Shown in pieces: positions 34,564-43,545 of a DNA stretch of 64,000 bases; position 1 is the stretch's first letter, and the number at the start of each line of letters is the position of its first letter. The notes beneath the pieces were generated by a model. The model saw only the letters and a program-made list of their open reading frames with translations. It was not told where the DNA came from and searched no databases. The DNA is taken from positions 434,001-498,000 of the forward strand of contig NZ_SMAG01000001.1 in the NCBI RefSeq assembly GCF_004341825.1. Reading direction: 5' to 3'. The position numbers were made by a program, and so were the translations under genes. Source of the stretch: Hazenella coriacea. GTDB lineage: Bacteria; Bacillota; Bacilli; Thermoactinomycetales; Thermoactinomycetaceae.

Positions 34564-34774
34564 AGTAGCCTCCTTTCCCTTAATCAAAAAATACACCTTA
34601 ACATGGCGACGTATAGATGAATATTCCATTTCATACTTGTTTCACTTATTAATCTTGTATGAAAACCAGTCATCTAAAGCTAGCGAGTGCAAGGCGATAT
34701 TTTATACCATATATATGCAATAGCTAGAAGGGTGTTACTTCTATTTTATCAGAAAATAGGGAAAATAGATAGAG

Positions 34775-34802
34775 AAAACCTTGAGCAATTTGCCAAGGTT
34801 TT
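34775..34802 (-). terminator. Small intrinsic terminator
   Basis: AAAACCTTG pairs with CAAGGTTTT around AGCAATTTGC; lies downstream of the HAD phosphatase gene on the minus strand. The rest of the roughly 300-bp gap to prkA shows nothing else. Confidence 0.65.
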
Positions 34803-34866
34803 TCACTATGACGAAGGAAGCAAAGCTTTTATGTAAATAATTGCTCAACATACTTAAACAGAGTTT

Positions 34867-35589
34867 CTATCTTGCAAAAATACCTTTACCTTCTCGCACA
34901 GAATCCAGTAAGTCTTTTAAGCTACCTTCTTGATCCACTGTATAGATAGGCTTCCCACGATCAATGCGATATTGATTAACATAGTAGGTCTTCATCCCTA
35001 CACTGGATGCAACCATATCTTCTTGCATATCATTCCCCACCATCACACACTCTTCAGGGTGAACACCTAAGCGATCAGCAACTTCTAAATAGTACTCCTC
35101 TCGGGGTTTACAGTGATAGGTATCTTCATAAACGGTTATATGTTTAAAGGGTAAGTCATGAACTCCAGCCCACCGCATTCGTTCGACAATCGCAGCTCTT
35201 GGGAAAACAGGGTTAGTAGCTACTGCTACATGATATCCTTTTTCCAAAATCACTTCGACGACTTGACGAGCGACAGGGTCATGCCCTGTATGCTTTTGCA
35301 ACTTTGGAAAATCTTCTTCATAAAATTTTTCAAAGAGTGGCCAGATCTTCTCCAATTTCATTCGAGATTCAGACTCAAATGTACTCTTAAATACTTGCTC
35401 ATTGGTCAATTCGGGTTGATCACTTTCAATCATAGCTAGGGTAGCTTTCCAAATCATTGGGATGAGCTTGTCTGGTGGGATGATCTCTTTCACATATGGG
35501 GCGATCGCTTTCATATATGTTTCTACAAAAGCATGTGTATCCATAGGTAACAACGTTCCATCGAGGTCAAACAAACAAGCTTTTATCAT
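34867..35589 (-). CDS. HAD-family phosphatase
   Basis: A 240-residue haloacid-dehalogenase-type hydrolase. Motif I DLDGTL with nucleophile Asp, motif II VATN, motif III Lys in CKPREEYY, motif IV GNDMQEDM. A helical cap domain lies between motifs I and II, so it is a subfamily I enzyme similar to phosphoglycolate or nucleotide phosphatases. The substrate is not predictable. Located 40 bp upstream of trmL's end on the same strand, downstream in transcription from trmL. Confidence 0.88.
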   Translation of the reverse strand: MIKACLFDLDGTLLPMDTHAFVETYMKAIAPYVKEIIPPDKLIPMIWKATLAMIESDQPELTNEQVFKSTFESESRMKLEKIWPLFEKFYEEDFPKLQKHTGHDPVARQVVEVILEKGYHVAVATNPVFPRAAIVERMRWAGVHDLPFKHITVYEDTYHCKPREEYYLEVADRLGVHPEECVMVGNDMQEDMVASSVGMKTYYVNQYRIDRGKPIYTVDQEGSLKDLLDSVREGKGIFAR

Positions 35590-35629
35590 CTCTGTTCCTC
35601 ACTCTTCTCTTTTTTATTTCACATGTAGT

Positions 35630-36094
35630 CTATTGGAGTTCTGGAAAACCCAACTGTCTTAGTGCTTCAAAGGCTACAATTGCTACTGAATTAGATAAAT
35701 TAAGGGAACGAGTAACAGGCCGCATGGGGATTCGAATCAATGTCTCTGCATGGGCCTGTAAAATCTCAGGGGCTAACCCTTGAGTCTCTTTCCCAAAGAC
35801 TAAAAAATCATCTGCCAGATAACGAACATCTGTGTAAGACTGTTTTGCTTTTGTGGTAGCGCAAAAAAAGCGCCCAGTTGGGTATTTCGCTTTTAATTGA
35901 GTAAATGAATCATGATACTCAATATTCAATTCATGCCAATAGTCAAGTCCTGCCCGCTTCAACTTGGTATCATCAATTTCAAAACCCAGTGGTTTGACTA
36001 GATGTAGAGTGGCTCCTGTAACTGCACAGGTTCGAGCTATATTCCCAGTATTTTGGGGGATTTCTGGTTCTACTAGTACAATATGAATTGGCAC
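35630..36094 (-). CDS. trmL: TrmL: tRNA (cytidine/uridine-34-2'-O)-methyltransferase
   Basis: A 154-residue SPOUT (trefoil-knot) methyltransferase acting on the wobble base of tRNA-Leu. The signature run is complete: LVEPEIPQNTGNIARTCAVTG, PLGF, LDYW, FGKETQGLAPEIL, IPM and RSLNLSNSVAI. The length equals the family norm. Formerly CspR in Bacillus. A family-1 repeat (copy E) lies upstream. Confidence 0.95.
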   Translation of the reverse strand: MPIHIVLVEPEIPQNTGNIARTCAVTGATLHLVKPLGFEIDDTKLKRAGLDYWHELNIEYHDSFTQLKAKYPTGRFFCATTKAKQSYTDVRYLADDFLVFGKETQGLAPEILQAHAETLIRIPMRPVTRSLNLSNSVAIVAFEALRQLGFPELQ

Positions 36095-36149
36095 AGTTTC
36101 ATTCCTTCCCTCATGGAAACTTTCTTTTAATTGTACCTAAAGCTGTGTA

Positions 36150-36213
36150 GCAGTGTCGATGAGGTAATATTTAACTTCACTATAGAGCATCAGAGCTCGA
36201 TGTTCCCCCTGGT
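36150..36213 (+). repeat. Family-1 dispersed repeat, copy E
   Basis: Reads AGCAGTGTCGATGAGGTAAT, ATTTAACTTCACTATAGAGC and ATCAGAGCTCGATGTTCCCC. It aligns with copy D from AGTGTCGA through GAGCTCGATTTTCCCCC; the end of the module is lost. Confidence 0.5.
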
Positions 36214-36235
36214 AAATCAACACTACAGATATCAT

Positions 36236-36778
36236 CTATACAATATGAAAAAAAGCATATCTCGTCTGTGTCGTCCAAGCAGGGGAATCTTGATAGTACC
36301 AGTGACGATGACGGCTGTTAAAGGTATGAGCATTCACGAGGGGATCACCTTGATCATCAAAACGGGTGACAATCACGTTATGATTCCATCGTCCATCTCC
36401 TTCCCAATCGTAACAAATGACATCTCCTAATTCCAATTGTTTTGCATCCTCTACTTTGACTGTTTGTAAACCTGTTGATCTTTTAGCTAGGAGATAATTG
36501 TATAAACTATTGGCTACACTCCAACTAAAACTCCAAGAATCCCGTTTCCCATCGACTCGACGATACCACCAACCTGTATTTCGATTTTTGGTAAACACCA
36601 TTGGAATTCCACCAGCAAATAAACACTGCGAGATAAAGCTGGTGCAGTCATCCTCAAAGCGTTGATACTGCGGATTGTACGAATTCCAGTAGGTATCAGC
36701 ATATTGGACTGCTTTTTGCCGATTGTAATGACTTCCTACAAGAGTGATTGTCTGGTTCAACCTTTTTTTCTGATCCAT
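36236..36778 (-). CDS. Amidase-domain (Amidase_6) protein
   Basis: 180 residues. QKAVQYADTYWNSYNPQYQRF, then DDCTSFISQCLFAGG with the nucleophilic Cys of the putative amidase domain found in Bacillus. GDVICYDWEGDGRWNHNVIVTRFD carries the catalytic His region. ATG 36778 follows GGAGGAG at 6 nt; the longer frame starts inside that site. There is no signal peptide, so it probably acts in the cell or spore rather than on outer peptidoglycan. The substrate is unknown. Confidence 0.85.
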   Translation of the reverse strand: MDQKKRLNQTITLVGSHYNRQKAVQYADTYWNSYNPQYQRFEDDCTSFISQCLFAGGIPMVFTKNRNTGWWYRRVDGKRDSWSFSWSVANSLYNYLLAKRSTGLQTVKVEDAKQLELGDVICYDWEGDGRWNHNVIVTRFDDQGDPLVNAHTFNSRHRHWYYQDSPAWTTQTRYAFFHIV

Positions 36779-36896
36779 ATGCATCTCCTCCAATTTTAAC
36801 CAACATATGCAATTGGCTAATCATTGGAGCCCTCTTCATTAGAATATAAAAAGAGATAAGCTTAGATCGCTTACCTCTGCTTGTATAATAATTGCA

Positions 36897-37436
36897 TTAT
36901 TTCTTCTGATCAGGGGAACGCCAACCCTCAAGATTTAATAAATACTCTTTAATGTGAAGACCTCCACCATATCCCACTAGAGAACCATTTGATCCAATGA
37001 CTCGGTGACAGGGAACCACGATCGAGATCGGATTACGATTATTGGCTCCCCCAACAGCACGTACTGCCTTTGGAGCTCCCATCGCCTGAGCCACTTCCTT
37101 ATAGGAACGTACCTCACCATATGGGATCTGTTGTAATTGTTTCCAAACAAGCTTTTGAAAAGGTGTTCCATGTAAATCAACAGGTAAATCAAATTCTCGT
37201 CGTTTTTTTTGAAAATATTCATGTAACTGCTCTTTATAAGGAAGTACCTCATGATCATTCCGCTCCACTTTAGGTTTCGTAAACCATTGTTTACACCACA
37301 CTTGGAGACTTACCGCTGGATCACATTTCTTACAAAATGTTAGCTGACACAATCCTTTGTCACTGACTGCCAAGACTAATGTGCCTACTGGGCTATCCAT
37401 CTGACTCCAAACGATTCTTTGTGTTGCCGCGGACAT
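36897..37436 (-). CDS. ogt: Methylated-DNA--protein-cysteine methyltransferase (second copy)
   Basis: A 179-residue O6-alkylguanine repair protein. IVVPCHRVIG is the active site, YGEVRSYKEVAQAMGAPKAVRAVGGANNRNP the DNA-recognition region, and GSLVGYGGGL follows. It differs clearly from the copy at 16530 (for example CKKCDPAVSLQVWCKQW in the N-terminal half), so this is an old duplication. It stands alone, away from adaA, and is probably constitutive. Confidence 0.93.
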   Translation of the reverse strand: MSAATQRIVWSQMDSPVGTLVLAVSDKGLCQLTFCKKCDPAVSLQVWCKQWFTKPKVERNDHEVLPYKEQLHEYFQKKRREFDLPVDLHGTPFQKLVWKQLQQIPYGEVRSYKEVAQAMGAPKAVRAVGGANNRNPISIVVPCHRVIGSNGSLVGYGGGLHIKEYLLNLEGWRSPDQKK

Positions 37437-37779
37437 ATTAGGAACCTCCCTACCTGCAATTCTTTCTATTTTACAACGATTTTATGATGTTTGCGAGTGT
37501 AAATCTTCAACCATTTTGTTAACTGATTACAGACATGGACTTGGATCAAAGATGAGAATTACCAATCATATTTTAACAACAAATGAAATAAAAAGGGTGA
37601 AAAGGACAAATAAAACAGTAACAAGGATAAATTTTTTTCTTGCTATTTCAATGACATGCATGTATTTTTATACTATTAAATGTATTTTATTGTAGAAAAA
37701 TAGATCACTCAACTCGAGTAAAACGACTAGCAGTCACTAAAAATCACTATATTTGATCCAATTGATTGAGGTGGAGAGA
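37437..37779. other. AT-rich intergenic region
   Basis: No gene or clear signal is seen before the family-2 element. The region separates the divergent ogt and permease genes and must hold both promoters. Confidence 0.4.
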
Positions 37780-37842
37780 TGTTTCTATGGTGAACGACTT
37801 TGCGAACACATACAAGAGTGAAGCAGATAAACAACGACCCGA
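37780..37842 (+). repeat. Family-2 dispersed leader-like element, copy I
   Basis: TGTTTCTATGGTGAACGACT, then TTGCGAACACATACAAGAGT, GAAGCAGATAAACAACGACC, CGACTG. It aligns with the reverse complement of 44061-44130 along most of its length. It lies about 70 nt before the permease start, sense-oriented. Confidence 0.5.
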
Positions 37843-37910
37843 CTGAGTTTGTGACTTGACTCATCTAGAGGATCATATTTGAAACATTCTATTGGAAAAG
37901 GAAGATTCGA

Positions 37911-39242
37911 TTGACAAAACAACCTACCTTAATTCGTTCCCTCCAACTCTGGCATATCTTTGTCATTGGAGTGGGATATATGGCTCCCATGGCTGTTTTT
38001 GATACATTTGGAATTGTCTCCAATGTAACAAAAGGTCATGTTCCGACTGCTTATTTATTAACCGTAGCAGCCATATTATTTACTGCGTTCAGTTATGGAA
38101 AAATGGTACAGGCCTATCCTTATGCTGGCTCTGCTTATACATATACCCAACGAACGATAAATCGACCGCTTGGTTTTTTGGTTGGCTGGTCAGCCTTGTT
38201 AGATTATTTATTTTTACCAATGATTAATGCGCTTCTCACTGGAATCTATATGTCAGCCGTTTTTCCAGAGCTCCCCCAAGCGGTTTGGATTATTTCATTT
38301 GTTATGTTGATCACTGTTATTAACATTTGGAAAATTAATATCAGTGTTTCTTTTAACCTTTTTCTTGTTGTATTTCAAGTATTGGTAGCACTCTTTTTTA
38401 TTCTTCTATCCGTAAGAGGGCTGATTCAAGAGGGTGGCGAGTTTACCATTCAACCCTTTTATACTGAAGAGATTCAGCTCAATACTTTACTTGCTGGAGC
38501 CTCGATTCTTTGTTTCTCATTCTTAGGCTTTGATGCGGTGACTACTTTATCTGAGGAAACCAAGAATCCTACGAAGACCATCCCTCGTGGTATCTTGTTA
38601 ATTGCTCTCTTTGGTGGGTGTTTATTTACCAGCGTATCCTACTTTGCCCAATCTCTCTATCCCGATGCATCCGTTTTTCAAGATCCTGAAGGTGCATCAG
38701 CCGAAATTGCTTATCACATTGGTGGAATCCTTTTTCAATCGATCTTTCTAGCAGCAGCGATCTCTTCCACTTTAGCGAGTGGAATCGCTTCCATGATTAG
38801 TTCTTCCCGCTTGTTATATGCCATGGGACGTGACCAAGTATTACCTAAGAAATACTTTGGCTATGTTCATCCACGTTTAGGAACACCTTTATTTAACGTC
38901 TTTCTAGTTGGTTTGATTTCACTCTCGGCGGTAGGTCTAGACTTGCTCTTAGCCACTTCTTTTATCAACTATGGCGCCTTAATCGCTTTTACATTTGTTA
39001 ATCTCTCTGTCATCGCCTATTACTTTCGATCTAAACCGGCTCGCACAGTAAGTTCTTTCTTTCAGTATCTAGTACTTCCACTCATTGGATTTAGCTTTGT
39101 CGCGATCTTTTGGTTTAGCTTACACATGCACTCCATATTGTTAGGACTAAGCTGGACATTGATTGGTTCGATTTATCTCCTTGTTATTACCCGTTTTTTC
39201 ACCCGTCCACTCCCTGAATATACCTTTCTAGCCGGAGAATAG
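37911..39242 (+). CDS. APC-superfamily amino acid permease
   Basis: A 443-residue transporter with about 12 hydrophobic helices. HIFVIGVGYMAPMAVFDTFG is the first-helix substrate-binding turn. FSFLGFDAVTTLSEETKNPTKTIPRGI is the conserved TM6 and loop of APC proteins, and SRLLYAMGRDQVLPK is the TM8 signature. TTG start after GGAA/AGGAAG. The cargo cannot be specified. Monocistronic with a strong terminator. Confidence 0.92.
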   Translation: MTKQPTLIRSLQLWHIFVIGVGYMAPMAVFDTFGIVSNVTKGHVPTAYLLTVAAILFTAFSYGKMVQAYPYAGSAYTYTQRTINRPLGFLVGWSALLDYLFLPMINALLTGIYMSAVFPELPQAVWIISFVMLITVINIWKINISVSFNLFLVVFQVLVALFFILLSVRGLIQEGGEFTIQPFYTEEIQLNTLLAGASILCFSFLGFDAVTTLSEETKNPTKTIPRGILLIALFGGCLFTSVSYFAQSLYPDASVFQDPEGASAEIAYHIGGILFQSIFLAAAISSTLASGIASMISSSRLLYAMGRDQVLPKKYFGYVHPRLGTPLFNVFLVGLISLSAVGLDLLLATSFINYGALIAFTFVNLSVIAYYFRSKPARTVSSFFQYLVLPLIGFSFVAIFWFSLHMHSILLGLSWTLIGSIYLLVITRFFTRPLPEYTFLAGE

Positions 39243-39275
39243 GGCAAAAAAGAGTCTCTCAATCAAGCCAAACGT

Positions 39276-39325
39276 AAAGGCTCTTACTTTGAGTACATAA
39301 CATAAAGTAAGAGCCTTATTTTTTG
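39276..39325 (+). terminator. Intrinsic terminator of the permease gene
   Basis: AAAGGCTCTTACTTT pairs with AAAGTAAGAGCCTT, followed by ATTTTTTG. Confidence 0.9.
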
Positions 39326-39373
39326 ATTCTTGATCCTTTTGAACTCATCGCGCAAGAAATTTTACTGTACCCA

Positions 39374-39913
39374 CTAAGATCTGATAAATTCTTCTATTGG
39401 AATTGGCGTTACGTTCCCTGATTCCCAATCAGACCGCAAGGTAGCATAAGATACAGAATCGTAAAGTTGGTTTGCTTGTCTCCATGCTTGTCGATGATAA
39501 CCCTCCATGACATATTTACACGATGCTAATGTTCGACGCATGGGGTGGTTGTCAACTCTTGTATGGGCTTCGACTCGAATAAGATTCATACATGTTTGAA
39601 ATAGATAGGTAGTTAGCCAATTGACTGCTTGCTTTCCAAAACCCTTTCCTCGAAAGTCTGAACTAATTCGGAGATCAAAAAGTGCAATTGGATCTTCAAG
39701 GTCAAATAACCGCATAAAACCTACCGTTTGATCACCCTCACGAATTAGAAAGGATTTTGTGTCAATACCAGTATAAAACCCTCGTTCAAAGGCGTTGACA
39801 ACCATTTGTTGGCTAACGATTGGCTGACCATGAAACTCCCAACGTTCAGTGGTAAGAAAAGAAATCAGTTCGTCTAAATGATTGGGTTGAAACGACACAA
39901 ATTTTAAAGACAC
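39374..39913 (-). CDS. GNAT N-acetyltransferase
   Basis: 179 residues. FRGKGFGKQAVNWL binds acetyl-CoA. LIRVEAHTRVDNHPMRRTLASCKYVMEGYHRQAW is the C-terminal part typical of small-molecule acetyltransferases. GTG 39913 lies 8 nt after GGGAG; the frame is open to 39934. The substrate is unknown. Confidence 0.85.
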   Translation of the reverse strand: MSLKFVSFQPNHLDELISFLTTERWEFHGQPIVSQQMVVNAFERGFYTGIDTKSFLIREGDQTVGFMRLFDLEDPIALFDLRISSDFRGKGFGKQAVNWLTTYLFQTCMNLIRVEAHTRVDNHPMRRTLASCKYVMEGYHRQAWRQANQLYDSVSYATLRSDWESGNVTPIPIEEFIRS

Positions 39914-40034
39914 TATTTTTCTCCCTATCCCCATAGTTTCGCAGAAAAGAAATAATATTATACTTTGAATCTCTTCTATTGCCGTTCACAGCCCTTTGAG
40001 GACTTTGGATAAATCAAAGTGGAACAAATCACTA

Positions 40035-41183
40035 TTACGGCTTTACAGTTGATTCCTCGATCAATTCAAATGCATGGTGGATTTCTTGGATCACTTCTTG
40101 TTTTGTCTCTTTCTCCAACGCCTTTCGTAATGCCTCTTTCGCATCATCCCCACCGATTTTACCTAAAGCCCAAGCAGCAGTTCCACGAATGACGGGACGA
40201 ACATCTTGCTGAAGTAACGAGACTAAGTCAGGAATCGCCGACTGGTCTTTGAAATGGGCTAACGCAATGATGGCATTTCGCTGGATCGGCTTTTTCCCGC
40301 GCCATGAACCGGACATTTCTCCAAAATGCTCCTTAAATTCACGATTGCTCATCGATAATAAGGGTTTGAGAAGCGGTTTGACTCGTTCCGGATCAGGGGT
40401 AAATTCAACATGGTGATCAAAGTGAAGCCGACGATTTTTTGGACAAACCGTTTGGCAAGTATCACAACCATAGAGACGATTTCCTAACTTTTCTCGATAA
40501 ATCTCAGCAAGGAACCCCTTGGTTTGTGTAAGATAAGCGATACAGGCTTGGGCATTAAGTTGACCTGGTTGGACAAGGGCTCCAGTCGGACAAGCATCCA
40601 TACAGCGGGTACATTCCCCACAACTTTCTGTAACAGGTTCGTCTGGAGGAATGTAGACATCAAGAATCATCTCCCCTAGGTAAACCCATGAGCCGAACTC
40701 GTCTGTGATCAGTGATGTGTTTTTTCCGGTGAAGCCGATCCCAGCCCGTTCCGCAACAGCTCGATCGGAAAGCGCACCTGTATCGACCATCACTTGGGTT
40801 CGTACATCTGGAACCCATTGATGAATGGCTGTTTCAAGTGCATGTAGTTTTTGGCGTAATACATGATGGTAATCTTGTCCCCATGAAGCACGACAAAAAA
40901 TACCCCGATACGCTCCAGCTTCCGAACGAGGCGGATTTTTTAATTTAGAAGGATAGGCGAGGGCAATAGCAATAATCGTCTTCGCTTCAGGAAGTGATAA
41001 GGATGGTTGGACTCTTTTTTCAATGTCTGGTTCTTCAAAACCGGACGCATACCCTTTTTCTTGACTCTCTATCAGTCGTTCTCTAAGTTCGATAAAAGGG
41101 TCTGCACTAGCAAAACCGATCTTGTCGATCCCTAGTTCTTTCGCTTTAGTGATAATCTTGTTCTTTAACTCTATGAGTTGCAC
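40035..41183 (-). CDS. queG: QueG: epoxyqueuosine reductase
   Basis: About 382 residues; final step of queuosine synthesis, a cobalamin- and 4Fe-4S-dependent reductase. Two clusters: CGECTRCMDACPTGAL and CDTCQTVCP. RASWGQDYHHVLR and VDTGALSDRAVAERAGIGFTGKN are diagnostic. The C-terminal HEAT-like repeats (PVIRGTAAWALGKIGGDDA) are part of the Gram-positive form. GTG 41183 gives the best spacing to AAGGAGG. It lies 28 bp after rnhA, likely co-transcribed. Confidence 0.95.
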   Translation of the reverse strand: MQLIELKNKIITKAKELGIDKIGFASADPFIELRERLIESQEKGYASGFEEPDIEKRVQPSLSLPEAKTIIAIALAYPSKLKNPPRSEAGAYRGIFCRASWGQDYHHVLRQKLHALETAIHQWVPDVRTQVMVDTGALSDRAVAERAGIGFTGKNTSLITDEFGSWVYLGEMILDVYIPPDEPVTESCGECTRCMDACPTGALVQPGQLNAQACIAYLTQTKGFLAEIYREKLGNRLYGCDTCQTVCPKNRRLHFDHHVEFTPDPERVKPLLKPLLSMSNREFKEHFGEMSGSWRGKKPIQRNAIIALAHFKDQSAIPDLVSLLQQDVRPVIRGTAAWALGKIGGDDAKEALRKALEKETKQEVIQEIHHAFELIEESTVKP

Positions 41184-41220
41184 CTCTCCCACCTCCTTAA
41201 AGTTTCTATATCCATAGAAA

Positions 41221-41652
41221 TTATCTAGGTACAGCCGCTCGTGCTAGTTCATCACAGCGATTATTAAGTTCCACATCGCTATGACCTTTTACTTTGATGA
41301 ACTCGACTTGATGTCGTTCCACTTGACGGAGAAGTTCTTGCCAGAGATCTTTATTTTCAACAGGCTTCTTGGATGATGTTTTCCAGCCGTTTTTTTCCCA
41401 GTTCACGTACCATTTTTGTTTGAAACAATTTACGATATATGCACTATCTGAATGAAGTTTAACCACACAAGACTCTTTTAATCCTCGTAAAGATTCAATC
41501 ACGGCGGTTAACTCCATTCGATTATTCGTTGTGTTTGCTTCACCGCCTGAAATCTCCTTACGATGGGAACCATAAAGAAGAACAGCAGCCCAACCACCGG
41601 GTCCAGGGTTATTCGAACAAGCTCCATCCGTATAGATCACCACTTGTTTCAT
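41221..41652 (-). CDS. rnhA: Ribonuclease HI
   Basis: A 143-residue enzyme degrading RNA in RNA:DNA hybrids. The catalytic residues are all present: D9 (YTDGACS), the Glu in NNRMELTAV, the Asp in HSDSAYI and the final Asp in NNRCDELA. The length equals E. coli RNase HI. It keeps the basic handle (KQKWYVNWEKNGWKTSSKKPV). ATG follows AGGAGG-like sequence. Confidence 0.95.
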   Translation of the reverse strand: MKQVVIYTDGACSNNPGPGGWAAVLLYGSHRKEISGGEANTTNNRMELTAVIESLRGLKESCVVKLHSDSAYIVNCFKQKWYVNWEKNGWKTSSKKPVENKDLWQELLRQVERHQVEFIKVKGHSDVELNNRCDELARAAVPR

Positions 41653-41791
41653 CTCAATTCCTCCTATTTAGATAGACTCCACATCCACAAAAGCTTTCTG
41701 TTATGATATATTTATTTGATAAATCTTTACAAACCCTCCATCCCACATTGAATTCTATTTCGTATGTTTTAATTAAAGGAGTTGAACCTGG

Positions 41792-42637
41792 ATGGGAATT
41801 TTACAGATCCCTTTTCTTGTCTCTGACTTAGACGGCACCTTATTGAGTAGCTCCAAACAAATATCAAAAGTAAACCAGACAAGCCTCACTCAATTTCAAA
41901 GTTTGGGAGGCCAGTTTACGATCGCAACGGGTCGGACCTATTTTGAAGCGGCTCGATTTATTCAACAAATGAATGTGCAACTCCCAGTGATCCTTTGTAA
42001 TGGTGCTATGATCTATGATCCTGCACATCATCAACATATTCCTGTTCATACACTATCACGTAATCTTTTGATGGATATTATTCATGAGCTACAAACTCAT
42101 TTACCTTCATCGATGGATATTTTTGCTTATAGTAAAGATCTTGTTTATGCAACTCAAGTCGGGGAGATTACAACATCCGCTTTAGAAGGTGATGATTCCC
42201 ACTTTCGCTTAGAGATGATCTCCACTTTCGATCAATTGCCCCATGATGCCATTTGGATCAAAGTGGTTTGTATAGGTGGAGATGAAGAGATGGAACAGCT
42301 GATCCAATGGGCAGAGACTAAAAAAGAACTCCCACTTGAATTCGTCCCTTCGTCTGACAATTATTTTGAAATCCTTCCTCAAGGGGTATCGAAAGGGAAT
42401 GCTCTATTACAACTCATTGATCAGATTGATTTAACCCCTGAGCAAACAGCTGCGATTGGTGATCACTGTAACGATTTGTCGATGTTAGGATCTGTGGGCT
42501 TATCTGCGGCCGTTTCAAATGCTCATCCTTCAGTGATCCAGCAAGCAAAAATTACGGTTCCTTCAAATAATGAGCATGGAGTCTCTCATCTTGTCCATAA
42601 TCATCTCATAACCATTCAATCTAAAAATATTTTCTAG
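41792..42637 (+). CDS. Cof-type HAD hydrolase
   Basis: A 281-residue IIB-subfamily HAD phosphatase. SDLDGTLLSSSKQIS (motif I), TIATGR (motif II), KG-containing PQGVSKGNALLQL (motif III) and IGDHCNDLSML (motif IV). The sequence between II and III is the alpha/beta cap. Substrates of this group are sugar phosphates, FMN or similar. A terminator shared with the tRNA genes follows. Confidence 0.93.
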   Translation: MGILQIPFLVSDLDGTLLSSSKQISKVNQTSLTQFQSLGGQFTIATGRTYFEAARFIQQMNVQLPVILCNGAMIYDPAHHQHIPVHTLSRNLLMDIIHELQTHLPSSMDIFAYSKDLVYATQVGEITTSALEGDDSHFRLEMISTFDQLPHDAIWIKVVCIGGDEEMEQLIQWAETKKELPLEFVPSSDNYFEILPQGVSKGNALLQLIDQIDLTPEQTAAIGDHCNDLSMLGSVGLSAAVSNAHPSVIQQAKITVPSNNEHGVSHLVHNHLITIQSKNIF

Positions 42638-42644
42638 TAATGAG

Positions 42645-42677
42645 AAAAGAGACCGTCTATACATAGAGGTCTCTTTT
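42645..42677. terminator. Bidirectional terminator
   Basis: AAAAGAGACC pairs with GGTCTCTTTT around GTCTATACATAGA; serves the HAD gene (+) and the tRNA-Pro array (-). Confidence 0.9.
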
Positions 42678-42685
42678 CTGTGTGT

Positions 42686-42762
42686 TGGTCGGGATGACAG
42701 GATTCGAACCTGCGACCCCCTGGTCCCAAACCAGGTGCTCTACCAAGCTGAGCCACATCCCG
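42686..42762 (-). tRNA. tRNA-Pro(TGG), copy 1
   Basis: On the minus strand it begins CGGGATGTGGCTCAGCTTGG and ends with TTCGAATCC, CATCCCG-A and encoded CCA. The anticodon loop TTTGGGA gives anticodon TGG. The acceptor stem differs from the other two copies by a compensatory pair (T-A in place of C-G). Confidence 0.95.
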
Positions 42763-42807
42763 ATAAAATATGTGAGTTTTTGAAGTACAAGATTCATGAT
42801 GATAAAG

Positions 42808-42884
42808 TGGTCGGGACGACAGGATTCGAACCTGCGACCCCCTGGTCCCAAACCAGGTGCTCTACCAAGCTGAGCCACGTCCCG
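42808..42884 (-). tRNA. tRNA-Pro(TGG), copy 2
   Basis: Same sequence as copy 3. Acceptor CGGGACG/CGTCCCG, anticodon TGG, CCA encoded. The 45-bp spacer to copy 1 resembles the 47-bp spacer to copy 3 (both contain GATTCATGATGAT). Confidence 0.95.
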
Positions 42885-42931
42885 ATCATACTATGCGAGT
42901 CATTTGGAGTAAGCGATTCATGATGATGAAA

Positions 42932-43008
42932 TGGTCGGGACGACAGGATTCGAACCTGCGACCCCCTGGTCCCAAACCAGGTGCTCTACCAAGCTGAGCC
43001 ACGTCCCG
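42932..43008 (-). tRNA. tRNA-Pro(TGG), copy 3
   Basis: The promoter-proximal copy of the three-gene array. Acceptor CGGGACG/CGTCCCG, anticodon TGG, CCA encoded. The repeated units of about 122-124 bp show tandem duplication. Confidence 0.95.
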
Positions 43009-43097
43009 ATCTCTATGAATTACCCAAGCGACAAGTTATAATTTATCATGGTTTAATCTATATGTCAATGGTAATTTTAAAAATCGTATAAGATTAA

Positions 43098-43310
43098 TCA
43101 AAATCCTTCATCATCATCAAAAAATCCTTTGTTATCAGTCGTTGGATTGTTTACAATTCCTAATAAAACCAAAATCCCTAACCCTGCATTCACAATTTGT
43201 AGATATTGTTGCTCAATAATCTCAAATCCAAGTGCTTGAAGTAAGATAAATACATATGCAGAAAAGGAGACCCAAAATCCATAGTTTCGAAAACGATTGA
43301 ACCAATCCAT
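43098..43310 (-). CDS. Phage-holin-like small membrane protein (phi LC3 type)
   Basis: 70 residues with two hydrophobic helices. NRFRNYGFWVSFSAYVFILLQALG, then IVNAGLGILVLLGIVNNPTT and an acidic end matches the phi LC3 holin pattern (RxKNxxFW...GIvxDPTT). No endolysin or other phage gene is adjacent, so it is a stand-alone holin-like protein, as is common in Bacillales chromosomes. Its role could be protein release or cell lysis; not known. Confidence 0.7.
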   Translation of the reverse strand: MDWFNRFRNYGFWVSFSAYVFILLQALGFEIIEQQYLQIVNAGLGILVLLGIVNNPTTDNKGFFDDDEGF

Positions 43311-43436
43311 CTAGCACACCTCAACACTTCTTTCAGATCTATACCATTCTATGAAAAAAAGCGTGAAACTATGTCCAATGGGGGCACTAACATTTTTCAC
43401 ATAAAAACCATGTTCTAACAATAACAATGAAAAATG

Positions 43437-43465
43437 ACCTGTTAGAAAACATGTTCCTAACAGGT
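43437..43465. terminator. Hairpin terminator
   Basis: ACCTGTTAG pairs with CTAACAGGT around AAAACATGTTC (11 nt); A-rich before and T-rich after. It lies downstream of dsrE on the minus strand. Confidence 0.75.
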
Positions 43466-43545
43466 TGGTTTTAGCAAACTTTATTTAATAGATACAATAA
43501 GAGCTTGTTCATAGATGACTGTTTTCGATTTTTAATTCACTTCAT

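Noticed and set aside
36977-37273. Alternative frames inside the second ogt gene
   Set aside because: They overlap the gene's conserved PCHRV region on another frame or strand.
42657-42923. Frames of 62-73 codons over the tRNA array
   Set aside because: They arise from repeated tRNA-Pro sequence and are not proteins.
43098-43310. Prophage remnant suggested by the holin-like gene
   Set aside because: No endolysin, tail, integrase or other phage gene lies nearby; isolated holin-like genes are common in Bacillales.
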